Of a stretch of 64,000 bases of DNA, positions 45,091 to 56,822 are shown one piece after another; the stretch's first letter is position 1; each line of letters begins with the position of its first letter. This DNA comes from Monomorium pharaonis (lineage: Eukaryota > Arthropoda > Insecta > Hymenoptera > Formicidae): positions 35,263,132 through 35,327,131 of the forward strand of contig NC_050467.1 in assembly GCF_013373865.1 (NCBI RefSeq), in the 5' to 3' direction. The translations under genes and the position numbers were made by a program. The notes beneath the pieces were generated by a model. The model ran no database searches, was not told where the DNA came from, and saw only the letters and a program-made list of their open reading frames with translations.

Positions 45091-45339
45091 CGCGCATGGA
45101 CGGCTCAAAAATCAGACAGCATTGTAATATCTTTTATGAAACATTAAGCTGATATTATTTAGCTGATGTCATAAGGATAACATTTTTAAGAAACTTAAAT
45201 AAAACTTTTCAATGAGATATCGCAAAGACCTCTCTTAGTAGACGTCTCTGATAAATGTTACCATTTTGACATCATTTTCAAGATATCTAAATGTTTAAAA
45301 AAGTTCTCTTAAAGTTTTCATTCTGACAACCGTGTTGTT

Positions 45340-45770
45340 TGGGTAACTTCCACCATGGAAGTAAATGTTCCATAGAGCTATGGAAGTTTAGTGAATCCCT
45401 AATGGACGTCTATTTGACTTCTACCATGGAAGTAAATTCCATACAGCTATGGAAGTTTAATGGATCCTTAATGGACGTCTGTCTAACTTCCACCATGGAA
45501 AAAAACATTCAATGGAGCTATAGATGTTTAATAAATCCCTAATGGGTGTCTATCTAATTTCCACCATAGAGGTAAACCTCCAATGGAGCCATGGAAGTTT
45601 ACTGGATCCCTAATGGATGTCTATCTAACTTCCGCCATGGAGGTGAACCTCTAATATGGAGCTAAGGAAGTTTACTAGACCTCTAATAGACGTCCATCTG
45701 ACTTCCATCATGGACATAGACGTCCCATGGATCTATGGAGGTTTAATGGACGTCCATTGGACATCCACTA
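45340..45770 (+). repeat. about 70-bp tandem repeat, six units
   Basis: Each unit has CTTCCACCATGGAAGTAAA, CAATGGAGCTATGGAAGTTTA and CCTAATGGACGTCTATCTAA. Starts near 45349, 45418, 45488, 45558, 45629 and 45701. Units have diverged. Confidence 0.8.
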
Positions 45771-45790
45771 GATGCCAATTTCTATGTGGG

Positions 45791-47170
45791 ACATAATTGA
45801 TCAATTTTTTATCAAATATTACCTTAAAAAAAGTAAAACACCATACTAATTCTTAGTTATTGATCAATAAATAGGATCTAAAATCTGAATTATTAATGAT
45901 GAATTATTGACTCTATAAACAGACATATCTCGAACAATTATTGCTTTAAAACATAAAGTCACTTTTTTCTCAAATATACACCAATTGTTGTACTCATTAA
46001 ATGGTCATTTCTAGATTATTTCTAAATCAATTATAAACCTTTTTATTTAAAAGCTGTTTCTCTACACAAGTCACGTAAATGCGAAAGCATTCTTTGAAAC
46101 GCATTTAATTCAAGTATTTCCACGTGACAAGAAATAACAGCATAAAAAAGTGTACGTTTGTGTAAAGAGAATAGTACACATAAAATCACATTATTATTTG
46201 TAGTGTGAAAAAATTCAAATAAACGTCTTATTAATAAATTTTATAAAAAGAGTATAATTATTTTTTGCAAAGCACTTTAAAAATTTAATTAAATTATAGA
46301 AACATATATATTATATTATGTTTCTCCATTTAAATATCCGGTAATTAATACAGAATTAACATTTTAATATATTGGATTACATTAAGCCATTATGGAGTTA
46401 CAATTGATTTTAAGATTTCAAGTTAAAAATATTCAATTTGATTGGTGTGGAATTGGGCAATAATTGACAATTTTACATTCAGCTTGTGATTGATCTAAAA
46501 TTGCTTCATTTTGTGGATATACTTAGACCAATAATTTACCAATATTCTCAATAGCATTTATCAGTTCTGTAGGAATTTTGGAGATATTTTACTACCTGGG
46601 AATGTTAGTAATAACATGATGAGAAATCAATACGTAATGGTTAGTATCAGTAAAAATGAATATAAAAATACCAAATACCGAAACACTATCAGAAAGTGAC
46701 TGCAAATTCACCAGAGATCGTTCAACTGTGGAAAAGATTACGGAAAAATTAAATTATTTAGAACTATATAGAAACATTTTTTCTGGGAGGCTCTGCCCTC
46801 TTTTCCCCTAAATCCTTTTTTGTAGCCGTCATTTTCGTGTAGATAAACGCACACGCCTTCTGCTCGTGCGTCCACTCCTGGGCATTCGTGGAAAATAGAT
46901 CAATTTTCTGTACTTATTACACAATGTACTATTTTTAAATGCCTATTTTTTATTTCCTATTTTAAATGGATGTTTAAAAACTATTTCGCATTTGTATTTT
47001 CAAATAAAATGGTTTCAACTATTTTGTATTTTCTATTTTAAATGAATTTAGACATCTATTTTGCACATCTCTGCATATATTTGTTCGGATTGCGAATCAA
47101 ATACCAAACAATTATGATATGACCGGCAGACTAGTGACATTTAAAAAGCGAATATTTTATATACAGGCAT
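45791..47170 (+). other. intron stretch
   Basis: AT-rich. 46598 reads ACTACCTGGG, an isolated CCCA-type end without an identified partner. No exon recognised. Confidence 0.4.
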
Positions 47171-47378
47171 AAGTTCTAACGGATCGGACGACAGTCCCTA
47201 TTCATGGACCGACAAGCCTTTTCATCCGTATACAGATCAGTACAAAAATGCTCCTGTCTGTAGAACGACTCCTCAATCCGAAACGGCAACAAATCTCGTA
47301 AAGTATAACATAATATAAAATAATATTTAATACTTGCACATGTCTCTGCCAAGACAACAAACATCCATATAAATTTAC

Positions 47379-47650
47379 GTCTTTTAGACATCATACTATA
47401 GTTATCCCTCGATTGTAACGAGATCGTCTTATTGGATGCCTGTAAGATCGTAAATGTCCGCTTTAGCGCAGTAGGTCGATTTTGCTGACGTCCTAAAGAC
47501 ATCTCTACGTTAGCCCAAGATCTCCATGAGACATCGAGAAAACATTAAAATTTTCGTCCATAATACGTCCATAGTACGTCCTTGGGACATCATGCAGTTA
47601 TCCCGCGATTGTAACGAAATCGTCTTATGGGATGCCCATAGGACCGTTTA
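47379..47650. repeat. diverged direct repeat
   Basis: TTATCCCTCGATTGTAACGA with GATCGTCTTATTGGATGCC at 47402-47445 recurs as TTATCCCGCGATTGTAACGA with AATCGTCTTATGGGATGCC at 47596-47640. Confidence 0.6.
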
Positions 47651-49900
47651 GCAATAGGCGGGCATCATGGATCTCAATCACCCTGTGTATACATTATCCA
47701 AACAAAAATACCTTTTTTAAAAAGGTAAAAAAGGCGCCAAGTATATACTCTTTATTATATGTATATTTATTATATATATATTTATTATTTATGGGAACTT
47801 ATCGGTCTCAGAAAGACAAATAAAAAAATTTTTAATAATTTTTTTTTTAAAGAAGACAAAGAGGAATCTTTTTGAAACTTTTTAACTATATTGTTATATT
47901 ATTTAATTACAAGAAAAAGTGTTTTTAAAATTGATTTATGCAATTTATCATATAAATATGTTTTATCAAAAAAGTGCTGAAAATCACGGTGGAAAGAATT
48001 CCGATCAAATGAATCATCTGAAAAAAAAGATTATTAATCTGTGGGGAAAATTACTGAATATAATATTAAAAAGTAATAATTTTAACATTAAAAAGTAATA
48101 ATTAATAATTTTTAAATAAATATGCGTTCTTATAGCTGACGCATTTATTTCATGTCATTATTTTTATTAGAGAAGACAAAATTGTTGTCCTTTGATTTTA
48201 AAAGGTAATTTTTTGTAATTTAAATTTATTTTATATTATGTGAAAAATAAGAGCAGTGTAAAATAAAAAATATTACTTGGATTTATGTAACATAATAGCA
48301 CTTTCTTTAAAAGCGCACGCGCACGCATGCACGCACGCGCGCGCACACACACACACACTTTTGGCATCCTTTTTTTATCTTTTTTTTTGTAAAATGGTAA
48401 TTCTGTTCGGATATCACATATTGTGTAGTGTTAGGGATCTTATTTAATCCACGAAACTATGATTAACTTACTACAACATGTATAAAGAATGCAGTATTCG
48501 ATATACATTTTTCTTTGCATATTTCTAATGTCAAATTAAGTTATTAATTTTACTTAAAATTATATGTAATGTTATTCAATTTAATCAAACACTTAATAAA
48601 TAAATTTAATAATATAACTGCTTAAAATATACGTAATTAGCAAAAATAAGTATTTTTTTAAATAATATGATCATAATCACAGCATTTCTAATACATATAA
48701 CATTTCATCCATTTGTTTCATCATCAATACCAATGCACATTCTAATAAAAATCTGTACAGACAATATTCAAAATTTAATTAATTTTTATTCAAAGATTAT
48801 TCTCACTTTAAGTTATTTAAAGTGTCAACAAACATCAGTATCTTTAATTTGAATACATTTTTAACTAAATTAATAACAATGTACATTGTTATTAATTTAG
48901 TTATTAATGTTAAAAACTTGTACAAACAATATAATATTTCGAATTAAAAATATAAATTTTTATGTGTGTATTTTTAAAACGTTAAATTAATTTTTATTTA
49001 AAATTATTTTTAATTTAAGTTATTTAAAATACAGCAAAATTACTAAAATATTAAGTAAATATTCAATATAATAATTATATAAAGTATATATAATTATCAA
49101 TAATTATACTATTCAACAATAAATAAACACTAATGAATATTTTCCAAAATAATGTGATTGTAAAAGAATACTTTATTTTGCACTATATTGATGGCATGTA
49201 AACAGTAGTCAGCATCATAGATATTTAAATACAGGATAAAGTCCTTTTACAACATCAATTATAAAAAAAATATGTACAGGCAATTCAGATTCAAATTAAT
49301 TTTTATTTAAAGTTTATATTTAATGTGAGTTATTTAGATTCAGAGTCATCACAACATTTTTGCAAGTAAATGTAATAAATATTAATCTATATCTAGCGAG
49401 AAATAATGATTAAAGACATAATAATAAAAAATGATAAAAATACATGAAATCAATGTTAAATCAATGGTTTTCCGATTTGTACTTTTAAAACATTTTAAAT
49501 TTAATTAAATATTTAAATAAATATTTTTGAAAATAATACGATTATAAGGATATTTTATTTTTTGTCATACTGACGGTATGTAAATAATGGCTGATACACA
49601 AGGCAAAATACACAAGATAGTCTTTTCACAATATCACTGTCACATCTACGTATCTCCCCTACTGAAAAAAAATTACGTCACGAAATTACATAACGAAATT
49701 ACGTAACAAATCACGTAATTAATGACAACCAAACACGTAACAAAATGTTTCAAATTGTTACCTGATTTTTAAAAATCATGTGATTTGAAAAATTACATAA
49801 TTTTAAAGAAAATTATTTGGTAAATGTTTACAATAGGTACCGGTGCGAAAAATCCATTTTTTTTAAATACTCATCAACAAAACTACTATAGAAATGGAAT
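47651..49900 (+). other. long AT-rich intron stretch
   Basis: Strongly AT-rich with no element ends recognised. A (GC/CA) simple repeat is at 48316-48358. Blocks like TTTTTATTTAAAGTTTA recur at 48780, 48990 and 49300, hinting at an old tandem or dispersed repeat. Confidence 0.4.
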
Positions 49901-50114
49901 ATAGAAATGTTTTTAGGGAGAGACAATTTGATTTTCATGGCGAAAACCGAAGAACGTTCGGCTATTGTATTTACTACTATAGTAAAGCAATTAAAGTATT
50001 GGGATCTCGTTCACCAGTACTGGAATCTTACAAAACTGTTCCGCATTACTGCAATTTATCAGAGATTTGTTGCTCGATTGCGGAATACTTTACACTCATT
50101 ACTTACAAACCCAG

Positions 50115-50258
50115 CCCACACAGCACAGGATATCGTAATATCCACCAGATATCCGAGAGATATCGCAATAATCGTAGGACATCCATGGGATTGCAATATG
50201 TCCAATTGGATATCTCGATAACCTGGGGATATCCTCAGGATAAAGTGTGCTGTGTGGG
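50115..50258. mobile_element. 144-bp CCCACACAGCAC MITE, TSD AG
   Basis: CCCACACAGCACAGGATATC ... AAAGTGTGCTGTGTGGG with AG on both sides. The interior is GGATATC words. The surrounding BEL/Pao reading resumes after it. Confidence 0.85.
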
Positions 50259-51157
50259 AGTAACCACAGTAGAAATAGAAAATGCAAAACTGTTCTGGGT
50301 AAAACACATTCAGCAGATAGCGTTCAATCGAGAAATTAATCTCATTTCCTCCACGAAGTCACTGTCTAAATCTCATTCGCTTGTAAGACTCACCCCTTTT
50401 CTAGACTCTACAGGGCTTTTACGAATAGTAGGGCGTCTTCAAACCTCATTACTGCCTCCGAATGCTAAGCATCCTCTAATTCTTCTCAAGGATCACGCTA
50501 GTCATTTCAGATGCTCATTTACGAACTATGCATGGAGAAACGCAACTAACACTAAATTACATCAGACATGATTACTAGATTATCGGAGGGCGAGCTTCAA
50601 TACGGTCATTTATTCTTAAATGTACTCGATTTAAACAGCAACGAGCTCAATAGTTAATGGGACAACTTCCATCAGAATGAATCCGACCATCTCGGCTTTT
50701 CTTAAACTCAGGAGTTGACTATGCTGGTCCTTTCACTGTCAAAACCTAAAAAGGCAAGAACACCAAAACATATAAGGCATACATAGTTTTATTCGTTTGT
50801 TTTTCCACGTCAGCAGTGCATTTAGAGTTGGTTATCGATTATAACACTGAAGCTTTCATTGCGGCATCCAAACGTTTCATTTTTAGGCATGAAATATGTG
50901 CCACCTTGATGAGCGACTGTGGAACAAATTTCAAAGGAGCAAATTGTGAGTTACAAAACCTATTCTTTTCTTCATTAAACGAACTAGGAGAGTTGGCATC
51001 CTACCTAATGACGGAACACAGTGATAGTTTCACCTTCCGGCTACGCCCTATTTCGGAGGAAAGTGGAAAGCTGAATCCATCAAGTATCATCTAAGACAAG
51101 TAGTAGGAGATACTCTATTAACATTTGAAGAGATGTTAAATCAGATTGAGGCAGTAT

Positions 51158-52364
51158 CCCACACAGCATACTTTATCCTAGAGATGTCCCTGGGATGTCA
51201 TTTTGGGATATCGCAATATCGTTGGATATCCGTGGACCGTCTGAGATATCCAAGGGATATCCAAGAGATGCACAAATGTTCACCGATTTGACATCTTGTA
51301 GATATCTCAAACGATATCCAGAGGATGTCCAAGAGATTTCCTGAGATATCGTAATATACCCTAGAAAAAATTTGTAAGAATTTTTTAATTTTTTTCAGGA
51401 TTTCTGATAAATGTTCTGATTTTTTATAAGAATTGAAACGTTTCTCGGAAAAATTTTCGGAAAAAAATAAAAAATTCTGATTCATTTAGAAAATTTTTGA
51501 ATATTTCTAAGTATTTTTAAGAGTTTCTAAGAATTGAAAAAAACTTGAACAAAAAATAAAAAATTCTAATTATTTCTACGGTAATTTTGTAAAAGGAAGA
51601 AGACTATACAACATGTTTCAGCCAAGCCACAGTTGTATCGGTTAAAGCATGTTTAACCTCTATGTCTGAAAAAACGGTCACCCATCCAAGTGTCATCGCC
51701 GACGTTGCTTGACTTGGAAGACCGTACGCATCATATCCTAATGCCTTGTGATGATCCATGAACACTTCTTGTTTATACATACATACTTGTTATAGATCAT
51801 TACAATAGATGTTGTCAGAAGGATGAAACATGTATAGTTAACTTATATTTTTATAAATAAATATAAAGTTTTACAGTTTTTTTATTCATTTTTACATGTG
51901 CACGCAAAGTAACATGTGGAATAACGTATTAAAAAGTCTGTTTTTGCTTTGTTCGTATAAAATAAAAAAAAATTTTTAATGTCATTTTTTAATAATTTTT
52001 TAGTATTATTAATATATGTCACATTGTTTTGATAAGTGTACTTTCTTTATGTTGTTTATATTATGTTTTAATCTACGTTTCTTAGAGATTTAATTTACGC
52101 TTTTGTCACTCTTTTATTACATTATAATTCACTTTCCCTTTACACTTGTTACGCTCCATTAATTGTAGAGATAAAAGATATGATGGAATATTATTTGGAT
52201 GTAATAGGATATCGTAAGATATTAATAGAATATCTTATGATATTTTATATTTTAAGATATTTTTGTAGGATATCCCGGGTGCTATTCATTGGGATATCCG
52301 TGCGATCGCCTTCGTCTGTCTGGGATAATTTGGGATATCCTCAGGATAAAGTATGCTGTGTGGG
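51158..52364. mobile_element. 1.2-kb CCCACACAGCAT element, TSD AT
   Basis: CCCACACAGCATACTTTATC ... GATAAAGTATGCTGTGTGGG, flanked by AT. Deleting it with one AT rejoins the BEL/Pao coding strand at the conserved NSRPLSP region, direct evidence for the 2-bp duplication. It contains a copy of the 5S-like repeat and many GGATATC words. Confidence 0.9.
51598..52160 (-). repeat. 5S-like repeat, copy 2
   Basis: Matches 58110-59110 over more than 500 bp (minus the insertion there). The minus strand at 51668-51729 reads GCGTACGGTCTTCCAAGTCA, AAGCAACGTCGGCGATGA, CTTGGATGGGTGACCG, in the order of the 5S rRNA A and C boxes. CATGTTTCAGCC and GGATGAAACATG form inverted repeats around it. Confidence 0.7.
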
Positions 52365-52719
52365 ATCAATTCTAGGCCTTTGAGCCCGTTTATGGATGAC
52401 CCTGATGATCTCCAAGTTTTAACTCCGGGGCACTTTCTTATAGGATGTACATCCACCATCATTCCCGAACCATCGTAAGAAACAGTTAAATCGTCATGAC
52501 TTTCTCGATAGCAACTGACCAGACAAATGTTAGACCGCTTCTGGTCACGATGGTCCAGGGAATGTTTACAGCGCTTTATAAGTGGAACCGACTTTCTCTT
52601 TCAGAAGATTCTCGGGTCTTAGTTATTGACGAGCGTTACGCCCCCCCCCCCCGTCGAAATGCCCCTTAGAGCGAGCAATTCAGATTCATCCAAGGCAGCA
52701 ATCATGTAACTTTTTCCTT

Positions 52720-52838
52720 AGGACGGAAACGTGGAAAGTGAAAAGTTTCAAGTAACTATCTCTTTTTATTAGTGTTAAATAGAAAGAGATAGTAACTTGA
52801 AACTTTTCACTTTTCACGTTTCCGCCCTAGGGGAAAAA
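52720..52838. repeat. short near-perfect foldback
   Basis: GGACGGAAACGTGGAAAGTG and TTTCAAGTAACTATCTCTTT pair with AAAGAGATAGTAACTTGAAA and CACTTTTCACGTTTCCG. A run of C lies nearby at 52641-52651. Confidence 0.8.
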
Positions 52839-52860
52839 TTACATGATCGATACCCAGGTT

Positions 52861-53420
52861 TAAATGGCAATGTACGAGTCGCGTCTATTTAGATACAAAA
52901 TTCTATTCTAAAACGTCCGATTGTAAAGTTTTGTCCTCTTCCTATTACTAATGAGACATTGTAGTTGATTCATTCATTAACTGCAGTTAATAAAGGCGGG
53001 CGGAAATGTTTAAAAAACGTAGAGACGTACATGCGACGCATCTATGCTTAAATAAAAAAACTATTCTGAGATATTGTTCATTTGGCATTTTTATTGTAAG
53101 ATACCACCCAATAGATTGAGCGTTTCTTGTCGCGATGTGTAAGCTCCCAGCCTCCTTCGTACCTCGATTGCATTTTAAAAAACAAAAAATAATTCGTGGT
53201 TGCTAAAGGGGATGCGGGTGTCGGTTTTGGATGAGCGCCATTGCGTCTACAGAGTTCATAGCGTAAAAAATGATTCTTAATTTCTCTCAGAGACTGACGA
53301 GACACGGGTGGCTGATTACGAATTTGGTGTCAAAAATTCAAAATGGCGGATCCAAAATGGCGGACCCAAAGTATTAGGAGCACCCCAATTGACCACATTG
53401 TAATTAACCACAACCATTTG
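52861..53420 (+). other. intron stretch
   Basis: No exon or complete element recognised. Minus-strand open frames are weak. Confidence 0.4.
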
Positions 53421-53426
53421 CAGCGA

Positions 53427-53642
53427 GTGAGTCCCAGATGCGCACAGTAATAAACGGACACAGCAGGCTGAGTGAAACGGACACAATGCGAAATGGACAC
53501 AGACCAAATGCGCACTGTGTCCGTTTCACACTGTGTCCGTTTGTTACTGTGTACCTTCGGCACTGTGTCCATTTCGCATTGTGTCCGTTTCACTCAGTCT
53601 GCTGTGTCCGTTTATTACTGTGCGCATCTGGGACTCACTCGG
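53427..53642. mobile_element. short word-array element without core
   Basis: Begins AGTGAGTCCCAGATGCGCAC and ends GTGCGCATCTGGGACTCACT. The left words (AGTAATAAACGGACAC, GAAACGGACAC, AGACCAAATGCGCAC) meet the right complementary words directly, with no G-rich core or GT tract. It is the minimal form of the family. No clear 8-bp flank match. Confidence 0.8.
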
Positions 53643-53841
53643 CGATCTTTGTATGCAAATTTTAATGTTAATTGCATAAAAACTGTCCAATTTATAAACG
53701 TTTATCATTGGGGTCTTAAAGACCCACTCCGTCAACCGAAGGTTAAAAATAAATATGAGATATTATGGGAATTTTTTTCACCAGAATTTGCAGTAAACAT
53801 GATTTTGCATGGAACATATTTTTGATATATCACATTTACAG

Positions 53842-54013
53842 GTTTGTCCGGTACGCCTCTCGGTTATGCCGAACAAAACGCTACCCGATTTAGAGACGTT
53901 ACGGGAGGCAAGAAGATTTATACATGAACACAGGGAAAATTTTAATCCGTTTTTTTTGGCCGTTGGTTTCCAAAAACCTCACATACCATTGAAGTATCCT
54001 GAACGCTATCTAA
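53842..54013 (+). CDS. Ids: iduronate 2-sulfatase, exon 4
   Basis: Starts after acceptor ATTTACAG (53834-53841) with VCPVRLSV, the conserved region before TLPD (here NKTLPDLETL). Then come a helix (EARRFIHEHREN) and FFLAVGFQKPHIPLKYPERYL. The last segment is the family's active-site strand, whose second His (K-P-H-I-P) contacts the sulfate; the preceding position is Gln where the human enzyme has His. The exon is 172 bp, phase 0 in and phase 1 out, donor CTAA|GTAAAT. Readthrough continues only to a stop near 54039. Confidence 0.9.
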
Positions 54014-54620
54014 GTAAATTTTTGCTTTTATTGATATAAAACGCATTTATTTCAAATATTTACATTTATTAAGCATTATATTATTAAACAACTTGTATGA
54101 AATCAAATATTATTTAGGTTAATAAACGAGTGAATAGTTAGATGTTAATTATAAGAATCTTTAATATCTGTTGACTTAAACAACGGATGATGTTTCAACT
54201 TTACAGAGTTTACCCCTTTAGGATAAATATTAATTTAATTTACAGTAATAATATTCTACAAATATATTTTGGAAAAACACTCGTATAACATTTTCATGGG
54301 TATATTAATATGGAAAAAATATTGCAACGCAGTAATATAAAGTAAATCGCAGTAAAATAAGATAAAATAATCGTAATATTAAAAAATCGTGATTTATTTG
54401 TCATTTTCATCTAAGGAAACAATGGCATATATTCTGTTGCCATCAAAAACAAACTAAATCGCCTGATCAAGGACCTTAGAAGAAGTTTAGAAAACAAGAA
54501 ATATCGGTATCCAAAACTACCTACAGAAACTTGATGCTACGAAAACCATTACTCCTTATGGAAAGCCACGAAAAAGCTAAAACAGCGAAAAATAGTTTCT
54601 TTCCCTTTGCATTGTAAGGG
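54014..54620 (+). other. intron stretch
   Basis: AT-rich, no element ends recognised. Confidence 0.45.
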
Positions 54621-54875
54621 AGTCCGAAATGGCCACGTTCGAAATGGCCACGCGTAAATTTGACCACGTTCGAAACGGCCACGTTCTAAATGGCCACATT
54701 CGGAATGACCACGAGAAATATTGCACAGAGTTCAATTTGCCCACGTTCGGAATGGTCACATTCGAAACGGCCACGTTCGGAATGGCCACAAGAAATATTG
54801 CACGGAGTTCAATTTGCCCACGTTCGAAACGACCATGTGTGAAACGGTCACGTCCGAAATGGTCACATTCAAAAC

Positions 54876-55125
54876 GAGTGAGTCCCAGGTGCGCATAGTA
54901 ATAAACGGACACAGCAGGCTGAGTGAAACGGACACAGTAACAAACGGACACAGACCAAACGGACACAGTAATAAACAGACATAGTAACAAACGGACACAG
55001 TAACAAACGGACACAGTAATAAACATACACAGACCAAATGCGCACACTGCACATGTGCACGGGCCAAATGCACATGGAAAGTCGCAAACCCATTTGATGC
55101 AGTGAATGCTTTGCACGCGCGCACG

Positions 55126-55175
<50 letters not shown>

Positions 55176-55527
55176 TGCAAGGGGGGCCTTTGGCCCTCCT
55201 CCCGCACCCACCCCGTCCAAGTCGCTAACCTATGTGGACTTTACTCTGCTTGCAATGTACATGGATGGCATTTGGTCCGTGCGCATATGCAGTGTGCGCA
55301 TTTGGTCTGTGTCCGTTTGTTACTGTGTCCGTTTATTACTGTGTCCGTTTATTACTGTGTTCGTTTGTTACTGTGTCCGTTTATTACTGTGTCCGTTTGT
55401 TACTGTGTCCGTTTCGCACTGTGTCCGTTTGTTACTGTGTCCGTTTAGTACTGTGGCCGTTTGGTCTGTGTCTGTTTTACTCAGCCTGCTGTGTCCGTTT
55501 ATTACTGTGCGCATCTGGGATGCTCCC
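54876..55527. mobile_element. nested word-array element
   Basis: Begins GAGTGAGTCCCAGGTGCGCA and ends TGCGCATCTGGGATGCTCCC. It is flanked by TTCAAAAC and TTCGAAAA, a 6/8 match that fits the host word TTCGAAAC. The core is reversed here: GTCGCAAACCCATTTG, (AC)n at 55127-55167, then C-rich and CCCGCACCCACCCCGTCC. Both arms use AGTAACAAACGGACAC-type words. Confidence 0.8.
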
Positions 55528-55681
55528 TTCGAAAAGGCCACGTTCGGAATGGCCACAAGAAATATTGCACAAAGTTCAATTTACCCACGTTCGAAACGAC
55601 CACGTCCGAAACGGCCACGTTCGAAACGGCCACGTTCGGAACGGCCACGTTCGGAACAGCCGCGTTCGGAACGGCCACGTT

Positions 55682-56140
55682 CCCAGACAGCACCGGATAT
55701 CTTGCGAATATTTTACTCTCATACGGAATGTACTGTGATCGTACCGAATATACGTAAAACATTCATATAACATTTTAGTAGAATGTCATTTTGGTATATC
55801 CTCAAAATAGACTTAGAACATAGCAACTAAACTTCGCAACTCCTATTGAATGTACTAAGATTATATCTAATATACTCAAAAGGTCCGTAGAATATCCTAT
55901 GATGTATCTCATGTATATCTATCACATATTTCCAAAATATCCGTCTAATATCGAAAATGAATCATGTCAACGCTATCTGTGATCTGTAACGTTACGCATT
56001 TTCGTGTGCCATGTGACGCAGACACGTGGTAAAGTGTAGGGTGTGAACGTGCGGACACAAACTTACGGACAACGTGGTTTTCTCAGGAATTACGCCCAGA
56101 TAACTCTGGTATGCACATAAGATATAATATAGTAACGTAA

Positions 56141-56193
<53 letters not shown>

Positions 56194-56637
56194 TTTAGGC
56201 TATAACCTACAATTATCTGAGCATAATTTTCCAACGCATCCCAGCGTATTCAACAGATATTACACTTCATTTCTCGCGATAGCTTCCTAATGTGCGAAAT
56301 GATTAATTCCTCTTCTTCTTTCTTCTTGCTAATTCCGTATGTTTAATTCCTTGTTCCTTATTCCTCTCATTATGCATGAACCCATATAATGCGAACATAC
56401 TGACATATTGTGAATATACTGAAGATATACTTTAGACATACGTATAGCATTCTTGAGATATATTCGGTATATTTTCACAAACTGCCAGCGAAATTCTATG
56501 GGATAAAGCAACGCGGACATAGTGCATTATGAGTATATACTCGGCATCACAGACGTATCTCCAATATTATACGAATATTGCAATATATTTTCGCAATATC
56601 TTACTATCGTTCTCATAATCTACATGTGCTGTTTGGG
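55682..56637. mobile_element. 0.96-kb CCCAGACAGCAC element, TSD TT
   Basis: CCCAGACAGCACCGGATATC ... CATGTGCTGTTTGGG, flanked by TT. Removing it rejoins GGCCACGTT and CGGAACGG into an intact array word. The interior has (AT)n at 56143-56187 and ATATTC words. Confidence 0.85.
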
Positions 56638-56639
56638 TT

Positions 56640-56822
56640 CGGAACGGTAATGTTTTCTGAAGTTTTTTGCCTTCAGAAAAAATTACATAAAATTCTGTAA
56701 AATATTCTGCAAAAAAATTCTGAAGGCAAAAACTTTGTACAAAAATCTGTAAAAACTGCAGAAATCATGCACAAAAATATGCAATTTTTTGTGCAGTAAT
56801 TTTTGTATATTTTTTTCCTACG
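56640..56822. repeat. foldback MITE fragment (GCAAAAATTACTACACAAAA family, copy 3)
   Basis: TTTTCTGAAGTTTTTTGCC and ATGCAATTTTTTGTGCAGT / TTTTTTCCTACGGG match the right side of 31905-32150. Confidence 0.7.

Larger units (their letters stand above)
43499..45790. repeat. composite region of TTAGACGTC words
   Basis: CCCAGATAGCAAATCG at 43502 and CCACATAGAAAT near 43562. The latter pairs with ATTTCTATGTGGG at 45777-45789. Repeated CCATTAGACGTC / GACGTCCATTGGAC words occur on both sides. The interior holds the word array 43751-44372, the truncated tRNA-like element and the 70-bp tandem array. Exact element ends are unresolved. Confidence 0.5.
49905..52860 (+). pseudogene. BEL/Pao-type retrotransposon pol remnant
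   Basis: Three collinear pieces. 49905-50114 holds the segment before the integrase zinc region. 50259-51157 holds FLDSTGLLRIVGRL and KHPLILLKDHASH, diagnostic of BEL/Pao, then GVDYAGPF, VHLELV.DYNTEAFIAA and SDCGTNFKGA of the integrase core. 52365-52860 holds PDDLQVLTPGHFLIG and the RFWSRWS segment. Frameshifts and stops break every piece. LTRs were not found. The gaps are exactly two CCCA-type insertions. Confidence 0.85.
54621..56655. repeat. GGCCACGTTCG word array with two nested insertions
   Basis: Words such as AATGGCCACGTTCGAAACGG and AATATTGCAC.GAGTTCAATT at 54621-54867 resume at 55528-55681 and for a few bases at 56638-56648. The first gap is a word-array element of the other dialect (54876-55527). 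The second is the CCCA element 55682-56637, which sits inside one word. Confidence 0.8.

Noticed and set aside
46840..46910. Possible alternative sulfatase exon 3 (an H-S-W reading)
   Set aside because: Surrounding residues do not match the family and no suitable splice sites frame it.
53809..53841. Met codon at 53809 as a start of a separate short gene
   Set aside because: Upstream of a clear splice acceptor; the conserved sulfatase reading begins after the AG at 53841.
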